Assembly (NCBI GenBank): GCA_037783545.1
Contig: JBBELK010000026.1
Location: 62,001 to 126,000 of the forward strand
Source: Henricia sp. BOLD:AAB3569
Lineage: Eukaryota > Echinodermata > Asteroidea > Spinulosida > Echinasteridae
Direction of reading: 5' to 3'
DNA: 64,000 nt
Shown here: piece by piece, positions 10,720 through 20,047 of the stretch
How the letters are laid out: every line of letters begins with the position of its first letter
Position numbering within the stretch: the stretch's first letter is position 1
The notes under the pieces: generated by a model
The model's database searches: none
Told to the model about the DNA's origin: nothing
What the model saw: only the letters and a program-made list of their open reading frames with translations
Translations under genes and position numbers: made by a program

Positions 10720-11775
10720 GGTAAAGAAACCGGCCAACTAAACCAAAACAGAAGTGGAAATACCACTTCAACAGAAATCGTAAGTAAGTACCAATTGCTA
10801 AATGAGACGGCAATAGCAGGGCGACTGAACAAATTTGTTTCTGCCTGGGAAATGATTACTACCGATAAATTTATATTGGACACTGTCCAGCATTGCCATA
10901 TTGAATTTGATACCCCACCAGTGCAAACGAATGCACCACTGCCTATATCATTCAATGCATCTGAATCTCTCCAAGTAGATGCGGAGATAAAAACCCTGCA
11001 AAACAAAGGGGCCATTATACCTGTTCTCCCCTGTGCAGGACAATTTGTGTCCAATATCTTTTTAAGACCGAAAAAGGATGGTTCCATGCGACCAATTATA
11101 AACCTAAAGAGTTTGAATAAATTTGTCACTTACCACCATTTTAAAATGGAAACACTTGAATTTGCTCTGACTTTGATGAGGCCGAATTGCTTTATGGCAT
11201 CAATAGACTTGAAAGATGCATATTTCACAATACCTATCGCTCAAGAACATCAGAAATTTCTGCGATTTTATAGGAGTGAAAAGTTATGGCAGTTTACCTG
11301 TTTGTGTTTTGGTCTAGCGAGTGCTCCTCGAATATTTACAAAAGTAATGAAACCCGTAGCAGCAACATTACGGAATATGGGCCATATTTCGGCCAACTAT
11401 ATTGACGATTCATTACTTATTGGCGATACACATGAAGAATGCGCTAATAATGTGCGGGACAGATGTAAACTAATACAAAACTTGGGCTTTGTGGTCAATG
11501 TGAAAAAATCACATTTTGAACCGACACAGGTGTTGGATTTTTTGGGTTTCACTTTAAACTCGACAGAAATGACGGTTCGGTTACCACCTAAAAAGATTTC
11601 TGATGCAATAGAAGTATGTACAAACCTCAAAGAGCAGGACAACCCAACTATTTTACAAGTGTCACAAGTAATAGGAAAACTTGTTTCCTGTTTTCCAGCA
11701 GTCCCGCTGGGGCCTTTGTATTATAGGAACCTAGAAATTGCCAAAGATCTTGCTCTGAAAACTCACAAAGAGAAC
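10720..11775 (+). CDS. DIRS reverse transcriptase (N-terminal part of ORF2)
   Basis: The frame is open from at least 10720, overlapping the ORF1 end in another frame, with no clear ATG. RT landmarks in order: FLRPKKDGSMRPIINLKSLN, ASIDLKDAYFTIPI (first catalytic Asp region), CLCFGLASAPRIFTKVM, and the active-site NYIDDSLLIG at about 11396-11425. These follow the DIRS/Ngaro type of reverse transcriptase. It copies the element RNA into DNA. The frame ends at a TAA (11776-11778) that belongs to the inserted 817-bp element; the polymerase was originally continuous with the RNase H domain beginning near 12597. Confidence 0.9.
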
Positions 11776-12592
11776 TAACACGTTGCCTTCGGGTTGCGCT
11801 TTATTGGGCGTTTTTGGGCTATTACAAGCGTTTGAAGTATAATGAGCACGATCTGAAAGATGTTTAAAAAGTAGAATATAATGATCCACACAAACGTGCC
11901 TTAGAAATGCTTCAATTTTGCGTAATTTCCCGAAGCAGCACGCTCCGCCATTTATGAGAGTCAAAATCTTGACTCCCATAAATGGCGGAGAAATTATATT
12001 AGTCTTATTTCCAGCCTGGAGAAAGAAATAATTTTTCCTTCCTCCGTTGCGTGTGATGTGCCTGTTTTTTTAATTTGTGTCTACAATAACCATTGGGTAT
12101 AAATCATCCAAGTCCTTTCTATCGGTTTGTCCCATGACAATATTCTTACCCTGATTGGCGAGGTTTTCGTTTTTTCTTTTTTGACGCGTCTGCTGTGTTC
12201 TCTTGACGATCCATTTTTTGACAGCCAGTCGGTGTGTGTGTGTACGTGTGTTTACATTTCACACATGTCTCGGGAGGCGGAGAATGGTATGGTACCTTGC
12301 GTTCATCTGATAGGTTTACCTGACCACTGGCTACGGCGCCAGCCTAACTCCTGTTCGTCGCTGCATTTTGCCCACTACCCGGACGATCGTATTGACGGCT
12401 TGAAATACGTATACATTTCGCGGGACATGTAGTGGGGGTCAGAGGTCAGTGTTTGTTTTTTTAAATTACCATTCACTAATTATAACACATTAAATGTGTT
12501 TTATTGCAAGAACAACTCTTAATAAGTATAAGGAACACCCTCAAACGTGAGATTTCGTGAAATCTGAAGGCAACGTGTTCCTTTAACAGGGG
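11776..12592. mobile_element. TTAA-type palindromic element splitting the DIRS polymerase ORF
   Basis: The ends are TAACACGTTGCCTTC on the left and GAAGGCAACGTGTTCCTTTAA on the right. With a single TTAA restored at the site, the DIRS frame reads on without a break from KTHKEN to TGEAKSDLQWW. The left terminus seems to have lost a few bases. Inside, at 11942-11990, is a hairpin of CTCCGCCATTTATG and its complement around GACTCTCA-like arms. From general knowledge, a foldback family with AAAGGAACACGTTGCC ends and this hairpin centre is common in marine invertebrate genomes. The right half here is not the mirror of the left, so it has been rearranged or replaced. Confidence 0.75.
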
Positions 12593-12596
12593 AAGC

Positions 12597-13623
12597 AAAA
12601 TCTGACTTACAATGGTGGATTGACAATTTGAATTTCGTCTGTAGACAGATTTACCCCAAAACAACGACTGTTAACATTTTTACAGACGCCTCTTCAGAGG
12701 GCTGGGGAGCGACATGCTCCATAAATAATTTACATACTAATGGCCGTTGGAACGCTAAAGAAGCAATGATGCATATAAATTGCCTGGAACTTTTGGCTGT
12801 CCTCTATGCCTTGATGTCTTTCTCTCGGCATATAGAAAATAGAACAATAGCTGTGTTTTCTGACAATGCCACAGCAGTGGCATATATAAACCATATGGGA
12901 GGCTGCCATTCACTTGACCTTAATAATATAGCCAGGCAGTTATGGTTTTGGTGCATTTAGCACAATGTTTGGCCAGTTGCTCGCCACATTGCTGGCATTC
13001 ATAACACTGGTGCAGATAGTTTATCGAGGTTGTTTTCTGACCACCATGAATGGAAGTTAAATCCAAATACCTTCCAAGCCATTTTATCAGCGTTTAAGGT
13101 TTTACCTACAATTGATTTATTTGCCTCAAGGCTTAACTACCAACTTAGGCCATTTATTTCTTGGAATCCAGACCCTGAAGCAAAAACATGTGATGCTTTT
13201 TCAGTTTCCTGGACAAATGACTTATTTTATGCTTTCCCTCCTTTTGCCATTATTGACAGAGTTTTACAGAAGACGGAGATCGACGGAGCCACAGGCTTGC
13301 TGGTGTTCCCGCTGTGGAAAACACAACACTGGTTCCCAAGGTTATTGCGGCTTCTCATAACACATCCAATCATCTTACCGAGGACCAATCAACTGTTCCT
13401 CCCACATGCTCCAGGGAGACTCCACCCACTGGAGGGTCAATTGACACTTTGTGCAGCATACTTATCAGGCGATCCCTTATATCAACAGGCCTATCGCCGG
13501 GGACTATTGAGATCATCCTGGACTCGTGGAGACAAGGCACAAAGGAACAGTATTCTTCGGCCTTTTCAAAATGGCTGGATTTCTGCTCTAAACGATCAGT
13601 TGATCCCATTCAGGCACCTGTAA
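12597..13623 (+). pseudogene. DIRS RNase H and methyltransferase-like region, one in-frame stop
   Basis: It continues the RT frame. RNase H signs: VNIFTDASSEGWGATCS (first catalytic Asp), the NCLELLAVLYAL helix (Glu), and AVFSDNATAVAYINHMGG (Asp). A TAG at 12958-12960 falls just after LWFWCI. The same frame then continues HNVWPVARHIAGIHNTGADSL, so this is a point nonsense change rather than a natural end. From about 13090 comes the domain read as DNA N6-adenine methyltransferase-like in DIRS elements (TIDLFASRLNYQLRPFISW, YAFPPFAIIDRVL, WKTQHWFPRLL). Its 3' end overlaps the recombinase ORF in another frame, as usual in the group. Confidence 0.88.
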
Positions 13624-14447
13624 GCATAGCTCTTGATTTTCTTACGTGTCTGGTGCATTCAGGTGCTAAATATAGCACAATAAATACAACTCGAAGTGCA
13701 TTATCATGTTTGCTATGGCCAACCTCGGATAAGAAGTTTGGATCCCACCCATTAACAAGCAGGTTTATGCGTGGTGTTTATAACATTAAGCCTCAGCGGC
13801 CTCGATATTCCCAAATCTGGGACGTAGGACTGCTTCTTCGTTATGTAGGTACCTTGGAACCACTCAAATCATTAACACTAAAACAATTGACATACAAACT
13901 TGCTTGCTTATGTGCCCTTACCACTGGCCAACGTGTACAAACTTTGTCAGCGCTAGATTTAACGAATATCAGAATTGAGAATGGAAAAGTTACTGTGGAA
14001 ATCACCGATTTAATTAAAACATCAAGGATAGGGAAACCACAACCTGTTGTAGTATTGCTCCCCTATCCCCAAGATAAAACAATTTGTGTGGTTCGCACTT
14101 TGCTACAATACATAAAGCAAACTAAGTCCTTTCGGGGCTCTGATACCAGTCTTTTTCTGAGCCTGTCTTCTCCTCATAGGGGAGTCACCCCTTCAACCAT
14201 ATCAAGATGGTTGAAGCAATGTCTGGTTGACGCAGGGGTTGACGAGACCATCTTCAAAGCGCATAGCTACAGATCTGCGTCAACATCAGCAGCAGTACTG
14301 CAAGGTACTCCGATTGATTACATTCTGCAAACAGCAGGTTGGACGAACTCTATGACTTTTGCAAGATTTTACGATAGAAGTGACAATGTCATTTATACAA
14401 AGAAACCACAGGCCGAGTTTGCAGCGTCTGTTTTGACAAGAAAATAA
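13314..14447 (+). CDS. DIRS tyrosine recombinase
   Basis: An open frame encodes a phage-integrase-type recombinase, the integration enzyme of DIRS elements. The catalytic set is present: first Arg in TTGQRVQTLSALDL, the H-x-x-R in KAHSYRSASTSAA, and the nucleophile Tyr in FARFYDRSDN. The first part (SLISTGLSPGTIEIILDSW and following) looks like the SAM-like core-binding domain. The start is uncertain: the frame has no early ATG and overlaps the 3' end of ORF2 by about 300 bp, so the protein may come from frameshifting or a spliced or internal start. It appears intact. Confidence 0.9.
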   Translation: MENTTLVPKVIAASHNTSNHLTEDQSTVPPTCSRETPPTGGSIDTLCSILIRRSLISTGLSPGTIEIILDSWRQGTKEQYSSAFSKWLDFCSKRSVDPIQAPVSIALDFLTCLVHSGAKYSTINTTRSALSCLLWPTSDKKFGSHPLTSRFMRGVYNIKPQRPRYSQIWDVGLLLRYVGTLEPLKSLTLKQLTYKLACLCALTTGQRVQTLSALDLTNIRIENGKVTVEITDLIKTSRIGKPQPVVVLLPYPQDKTICVVRTLLQYIKQTKSFRGSDTSLFLSLSSPHRGVTPSTISRWLKQCLVDAGVDETIFKAHSYRSASTSAAVLQGTPIDYILQTAGWTNSMTFARFYDRSDNVIYTKKPQAEFAASVLTRK

Positions 14448-14527
14448 AGGCACTAGCCTTATTAACTTGATTATTGTTGTTACCTCTTTTATTGTATTGG
14501 GGTATTACACTGCCTTGCTTTAAAGTC

Positions 14528-14640
14528 TCACGTGATTCTGAATGGAGGTAATGGTGAGGTAGAATCACCAAATTAAACGATTGAAATGAAGTTTGATTAA
14601 GATTCTACCGATCTATTACCGAAATGAGGAATCACGTGAC
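14528..14640 (+). repeat. DIRS internal complementary region
   Basis: The first part (CTCACGTGATTCTGAATGG to GAGGTAGA) is the reverse complement of the extreme left end 8341-8377. The second part (ATCACCAAATTAAACGATTG to GGAATCACGTGA) is the reverse complement of the right end 14831-14907. It is therefore a copy of the joined circle ends, the template that lets DIRS restore its termini. Confidence 0.92.
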
Positions 14641-14743
14641 ACCCTCCCATAACATAACTGCTTGCTTACAGGTTTATCTGTATGTTAATCACCCAACCCG
14701 TCACGTGATTAAGCCAGTGCAATACCTTGCTTTAAACCACTGG

Positions 14744-14907
14744 CGACTACTCTGAGAGGGTGCCTTTATATAGGGGCTTTTGCGAATTCTTTGAATGTGT
14801 GGCATTCCTGAGTTACTGAACAATGCAATCTCACGTGATTCCTCATTTCGGTAATAGATCGGTAGAATCTTAATCAAACTTCATTTCAATCGTTTAATTT
14901 GGTGATT
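14744..14907 (+). repeat. DIRS right inverted terminal repeat and extension
   Basis: 14744-14850 mirrors the left ITR (CACTGGCGACTACTCTGAG ... CAATGCAATCTCACGTG). 14851-14907 is the right-end extension complementary to the internal complementary region. It carries no SINE and so shows the original left-ITR sequence. Confidence 0.92.
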
Positions 14908-15532
14908 TTGTAAAACCATTTATTAAATTTGCATATTTACTCAGTTTCCTAAAAGTTACAGTATGTAAGTTCTTTCCAGGGGTTAAGAATCATGTATACT
15001 CCATTCATCGCACAATTATTGGTTTCTCGCGTAAGGGGGGACTCCAAAATGCCTTTTCCCAATTAGAACCACTGTTATATTTGTTTCATACCATTTATGT
15101 GTTTTTGAAGATGTATAGTCAATTCCAAGCTAAAAACTGTCCGTGTTTTCATCACACTTTTATAGCACAAAAACAAAAATATTTTTTGGGGACACAAATT
15201 GTTTTGCCTCAATTTTCAAATCCTTAAACAAGTTTACAAAATGTTTTGTGCTGTATGTTTAAAAGGCTCCACGAAAATAATTGTTTCAAGTAGAAAGCTT
15301 CTTATATACCCTGATGTATACATGAGGCTTTATAGTTGCTGGAGGGCTCTGAACAGAAGAGTGGTTTACAGAGCAAAGAAGTCAATTTTCTGCTGACACA
15401 TGTTTTGTTTTTATATAAAAATCTGACCAAACATTCCTAAGTTATTAAATAAGGTATTCAATTGGATGAGATATAGTTTAAAAATCACTGTGGGAATTTA
15501 AGGACCAAAACTGTAATTTGTAAAACTTAGCA
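14908..15532. other. No recognisable gene
   Basis: AT-rich right flank of the DIRS element. No gene or clear repeat boundary is seen. Confidence 0.4.
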
Positions 15533-15772
15533 GGGGCCAATTTCATAAAGCTGTTTAGCAAAAACATTTGCTTAATCAAAAATTTGTATGCTTTATAAAA
15601 ATGGGTCAACAGTCAAAATTGTATGTCAACTTGTGTTCTTAGAAAGAATAGCATAATATTCTTGTGAAAAACAGGTTGACATGCAATTTCGACTATTAAC
15701 ACATTTTCATAAAGCACACACATTTTTGATTAAGAACATTTTTCTGCTAAACAGCTTTATAAAATTCGCCCC
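15533..15772. mobile_element. MITE with GGGGCCAATTTCATAAAGC ends
   Basis: The left end GGGGCCAATTTCATAAAGC is answered by GCTTTATAAAATTCGCCCC on the right. The inner arms (GTTTAGCA...TTGCTTAATCA) are also inverted. The element at 42130-42375 has closely related termini. Confidence 0.75.
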
Positions 15773-15904
15773 AGGACGGGTGTCAACTTCAACAATTTAT
15801 ACAAGTGATATATAGTTTATGAAATGGAAAAATGTACACCTAGATAACTACAAAGCAGTCTACACTACCATGCATTGAAGAACAATGCTACAATTCAAGC
15901 TTTT

Positions 15905-16317
15905 TCGATATGCAAATAATACAATACCAGGGTGTGATAGAATTTTGTTTGTTGACTTTTCGTCGGCATTTAATACCATGCAACCCCATTATTGGGCAAA
16001 TTATAGGCATGAACATTGATTCTAAATTGTCATTATGGATAAGTTATTTTTTTATCCAACAGATCCCAGAGGGTGAAGGTGAAGCAGTTCCTCTCAAACA
16101 GTGTACACTCCAATACCGGATCCCCACAGGGCTGTGTATCGTCTCCATTGCTTTTTTGCATTATACACCAGTGATTTTAGAGTTGATGGTAATTCCTGTT
16201 GTATTGTGAAGTATTTAGACAATACTTCATTAACGGGGTTTATTTCACACAATGACGAAAGTGCATACAGGGATGAGGTAAATCGTTTTGTCAAATGGTG
16301 CGATAAAAAATCACCTA
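15905..16317 (+). pseudogene. LINE reverse transcriptase fragment, 5' part
   Basis: In alternating frames this encodes the palm of a LINE RT: a degenerate FSSAFNT-like segment, INIDSKLSLWIS-type text, the SPQGC-like region (SPQGCVSSPLL with a frameshift), then FALYTSDFRVDGNSCCIVKY followed by LDNTSL. In active relatives the last motif is YADDTSL, so the catalytic pair is damaged (D to N at the second Asp). It ends at NRFVKWCDKKS where the 1.9-kb element begins and continues at 18252. The element is inactive. Confidence 0.85.
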
Positions 16318-17356
16318 GGCTGCTTTCGAGCGCGGCACCAGGGATCCCTGGTGTTCGCTCGCCCGAAAGCGCGTTGGTGCACCAGATGGTGGCACCAACT
16401 GCTCCCGACCTCCGAGTCGTTGGGCCAACTGGGAGACTAGACTGGTCCCCTGTCCATGTGCACTACGCTGCTCTCGCTATACAAGGACAGGCACACGCCG
16501 AGCAATAACCACGGGTGATTGGCCGTTGTATTACCACGCGTGATTGGTCGTTGTATTAAATATATGCATGATCTATTTTTAGAGTTTGCTCAACAACGAG
16601 TGAATTTCGCAATCGTCAATTTTGTCGCTGGGTTTTGCATATCCTATTCAATCTTTGCCATCCCTTATATTTATTTAGTAATTTTGGCAGTGGTGTACTC
16701 GTCAACGCCAGGTTTGTACTGATACATTACTTTTTACTTGAAAAAGTTCGAATAATTTTTAAAAATAATTCATAAAAAGCACATTATTGTATATCAATAT
16801 GACCACACAATAGTTCTCTACCAGCATGATATGGAGTTAACGCGTGAGCAATCATGCATGACTGGTTACACGCATTAAACAATAGCAAGTACAGTAACAG
16901 AAAATTGCAAGAAATGGAGCATTCAGTTATTCAATTGTGAAACAGTTTATGTGGCATAATCCGATAGTTGGTGAAATGGCGCTGTTTGCCGTATTTTTAA
17001 GCCGCCAAACATCAATATCACAGTGCGGCCGTACGTTGTTCAAAAAAAGTTTTTCATCGCATAAAAAAAATCGACAAAACATGACAAAAACCCCATCGAA
17101 TGATACGAATGACATGGTTGGATATAGAGCTATTTGTTCAACCTTGATTCCCACCGAAACCAGGATGTTTATTTGGTTCTGACAGCAATTTTACAGGCAT
17201 ATCTTCTGCTGTCGATGCAAAAATACCGCTGCTGCCGCCGCTGTAATTTTCCCAGACATTGATTGCGTAGCGCGCGCGATGCCAAATCGAACGAAGGCGC
17301 GCAACACGCTGTATTCTGGGCGCCTGCTTGGCGCTTGCGCAAACCGTGACACAGTC

Positions 17357-17680
17357 CTTTGAATTTGCATAAACATCCAGGAATAGACCGTATTCCTGAA
17401 CGCGTGAGGGCGCTCGAACAAGGTGATTTGGGGGAAAATGTCCATAGACGACAGTAGAAAAGTGGGGGTACGTGCATACGTACGTGGGGAAAAGTCGCGT
17501 ACGCGGAGCGCGCAGACCTGTGTCGCGCGCACAGATTTCCATTCAAAATAAACGTTTGGAAGGCGTGTGCGCGTAGCGCGTTTTGTGTTCGAACATAACG
17601 CACGATGGGCGCGGACCACTTGACAGCGCCCTCCACGTTCAGGAATACGGCCTATTCCTGGATATTTATGCCAAACATGG
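17357..17680. mobile_element. Nested foldback MITE
   Basis: GCATAAACATCCAGGAATAG then CGTATTCCTGAACG and AGGGCGCT at the left are inverted at 17627-17680 (AGCGCCCT, CGTTCAGGAATACG, CTATTCCTGGATATTTATGC). The core is GC-rich. Confidence 0.7.
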
Positions 17681-17809
17681 CGGCGTGTACCTGTCCTCAT
17701 ATACGACGGAGGGGAAGTAAATATGTGGACAAGGGAACCAGTCTACTGGGAGACATGCGCAGTTGCGCGTACTCATGCATGACTCGGCGAAAATGGCTGA
17801 CGCGTCGTA

Positions 17810-17993
17810 GAATAATAAGCCAGTTCGGAGTCTCGACTGCGCATGCGTCTCCCGACTTTGGTTTGAGATAAACAAAGCGGTATGCATTGTGTTTATCTCA
17901 AATGACCTGTGTTTATCTCAAATGACCTTGACACAATCCCATAGACGTTCATTGCGCGCGCGAGATTCCGAACTGGCTTATTCTGGAAATCTG
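17810..17993. mobile_element. Nested MITE with AATAAGCCAGTTCGGA ends
   Basis: AATAAGCCAGTTCGGAGTCTCG on the left is inverted to CGAGATTCCGAACTGGCTTATT on the right. The core contains a near-tandem GTGTTTATCTCAAATGACC (two adjacent copies). Confidence 0.7.
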
Positions 17994-18251
17994 GGTTGAT
18001 ATTTTGAATGTTCAAGCTTCCACATCGAAACCAAATGTTGTAAATATTTTCAGGATTTATTATCTTCAGATATCTGTGATTTATTTTGTGTAAGACCAAG
18101 ATTTTATTAGTGGGGATGTAATTTCTAATGACCGTAGTGCACCAGGGATCCCGATAACGCTTTTGAGCGCTATCGTATGTACGCATGTGTGTGACGTAAC
18201 GTTACCAACGCCTGGGAGCACCAGGGACAAGCGCTCGAAAGCAGCCCTGGT

Positions 18252-19101
18252 GATCAATGTTCGTAAGACAAAGGAGATGATTTTCGATTTTCGTAAGATT
18301 AAGAATTAGATTACTCCACTTCAAGGGATTAATGATGAAGAGGTTGAAATTGTTAATAAGGAATATAAATATCTGGGAACTTATATTGATGCAAAATTGA
18401 ATTGGAATGCAAATACCGACAAAATATGTGCCAAAGTAAATCGACGGCTTTATTTCCTACGCAAATTGAAGTGTTTTAATGTAGACAGAGACATTGTGTT
18501 TTTACTCTATCAGAGTGTAATCCAATCGGTGATCACCTTTTGTTGTATTGTCTGGTTTAATAGTTTGACAAACAAAAACAAGAGTAGACTCCAGCGAATA
18601 ACTAAAACTGCAAGTAAAATGATTGGCATCAGTGTTAAGGAGCTTGATGAGATATATGAGAAAGCTCTGTTGGTTAAACTTGGAATTAATTACACAGGTA
18701 ATACCCATCCATTGTTTCCATATGTGATTTTTAGCAGGTCCGGGAGGATTGTCCCTTCCTTGAAGAAAACAAATGGCCATTTGCATTCATTTTTACCTAG
18801 TGCAATTTATCTTTATAACAAACAGTTTGTTAGATGATACTAACCTAACTCGCTAAGGTAAGATAGGGTTCATTTGCAAAACCAATTGCCAGGGAATGTT
18901 TATTTTTGGTGTGTGTGCATGTCAATCTCTTATTATTTCTGTGTTTAGGGCGTTTGTACTATTTGTAATGTTTTTAAAGTGTTTTTATAAGTGCGGACAG
19001 CAGCTGTCTTTACTGTAATTTTTTTTTGTTTTACACCAGGATAACATTTCATGTTTGTTTTTAACTTACATGACTAATAAGGTTAATCTGAATCTGAATC
19101 T
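18252..19101 (+). pseudogene. LINE reverse transcriptase fragment, 3' part and tail
   Basis: It resumes the LINE of 15905-16317: INVRKTKEMIFDF, a stop, then EYKYLGTYIDAKLNWNANTD, a thumb-like KICAKVNRRLYFLRKL, and SRLQRITKTASKMIGI, ending FLPSAIYLYNKQFVR and a stop at 18837. The untranslated tail ends in a short AATCTG repeat at 19084-19101, typical of this LINE type. The order and spacing fit a CR1/L2/Rex-like ORF2 C-terminus, which copies element RNA at nicked DNA; this copy is dead. Confidence 0.85.
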
Positions 19102-19585
19102 GGGGATATTTCCCAAAAAACATCCATTATGGGGATGGCCACTAAGTAGAACCTTTTCAGAGATAGTGGGTTTTAAAGACAAACAATTAAATACTGGTTT
19201 GGAGAGTCATCTGTAAACCTTGGAAGTGTTCCGGCTCTTCCTTTTTTGAGCTGCATGGGGGTGCCATGGCACAATGCCCTCTCGCCTCACTACATCGGTT
19301 GGTGGGAAAGCCTTGGGAACCAACTTGAATAAGCCTTTTGTCAAAGGACAGGTGTACCAATTCCATAGATTGGTTCCTGCTCCTATACTTTTGCAATAGG
19401 CGATAGGATCTATTGGTACACCTGACCTTCGACATGCATTGTGCGCAGAAAACCCTGAAAAGGCTTATAGCCTGGGATGAGGTTGATGAAACACATACAA
19501 AGCTTTGACAGTCTGGCTCCCCTATCCCTGTTCTGATCATACATACACTGTAGAAACTACCAAGATACACATACTTATTTTCATT
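19102..19585. other. ESF1 downstream flank
   Basis: The likely ESF1 3' UTR and downstream region (the gene runs leftwards). I find no canonical AATAAA close to the stop on the minus strand; an AATAAG variant lies about 13 bp past it. A local inverted repeat of GGTGTACCAA/TTGGTACACC words occurs at 19350-19425. Confidence 0.35.
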
Positions 19586-20047
19586 TTATCTGACTTTTTG
19601 CCTTTTCAGCTTGCTCTCGTTAAACTGTTCAGTCTTAATCTTAACCGACTTAATAAGCATGGACAGTTCAACATTTTTGTTGCTCGCCTGGAGTGCTTTT
19701 TTGGGTGTGGCCGTGGGTGTGAGCTTAGGCGTGGCCTCAAGTGTGGGATTTCTCTGTATTCGCCTTTGTCTCTCAGCCACCAGAGCTTCTGTAGCCTTTG
19801 TCTTCTTAAACTGTGGGTCCGACGGATCCATGGCATACAGATGAGAGCTGAACATGGCTTGAAAACGATAATCCGTGACGTCAATCTCGAAATCATCCTC
19901 GTATTTTGAAGCTGCTTCCTCTTCTAGTTGTTTTCGTTTCTTCTTCCTTTTTGTTTTGCTGGTTTGCTCCTCATTTTCCATTATCCGTTTTAGGTTGAAG
20001 TGTTTCTTGCCATCATCATTGTCCATAAACAACAATTCAAGTTCAGA
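19586..20047 (-). CDS. ESF1: ESF1 exon 10 (terminal)
   Basis: Acceptor TCATGTTTCAACAG. Encodes [20 protein letters not shown], the NUC153 motif and [16 protein letters not shown], ending KRQKVR and TAA at 19588-19586. Confidence 0.95.
   Translation of the reverse strand, partial: SELELLFMDNDDGKKHFNLKRIMENEEQTSKTKRKKKRKQLEEEAASKYEDDFEIDVTDYRFQAMFSSHLYAMDPSDPQFKKTKATEALVAERQRRIQRNPTLEATPKLTPTATPKKALQASNKNVELSMLIKSVKIKTEQFNESKLKRQKVR

Larger units (their letters stand above)
8341..14907 (+). mobile_element. DIRS-type tyrosine-recombinase retrotransposon
   Basis: It has all the diagnostic parts: inverted terminal repeats (about 8369-8470 and 14744-14850), a gag-like ORF, RT/RNase H, a methyltransferase-like domain, a tyrosine recombinase, and an internal complementary region at 14528-14640. 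The first part of that region complements the extreme left end (8341-8377) and its second part complements the extreme right end (14831-14907). DIRS elements replicate through a circle and insert with the recombinase, so there is no target duplication. The total is 6.57 kb; removing three later insertions leaves about 4.9 kb, normal for the group. Stops and insertions make it defective. Confidence 0.95.
16318..18251. mobile_element. 1.93-kb terminal-inverted-repeat element inside the LINE
   Basis: The ends TCACCTAGGCTGCTTTCG and (inverted) TCACCAGGGCTGCTTTCG continue to GAGCGC. Subterminal copies of CACCAGGGA/TCCCTGGTG occur at both ends. The LINE reading resumes immediately after. No transposase frame is visible, so it is non-autonomous. 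It contains two nested inverted-repeat elements (17357-17680 and 17810-17993) and a 30-bp direct duplication near 16505-16555. The length of the target duplication is unclear. Confidence 0.75.

Noticed and set aside
17138-17700. Overlapping minus-strand open frames of 134-169 codons
   Set aside because: Three frames are open at once in a GC-rich stretch holding a foldback MITE; the Arg/Cys-rich composition is not protein-like.
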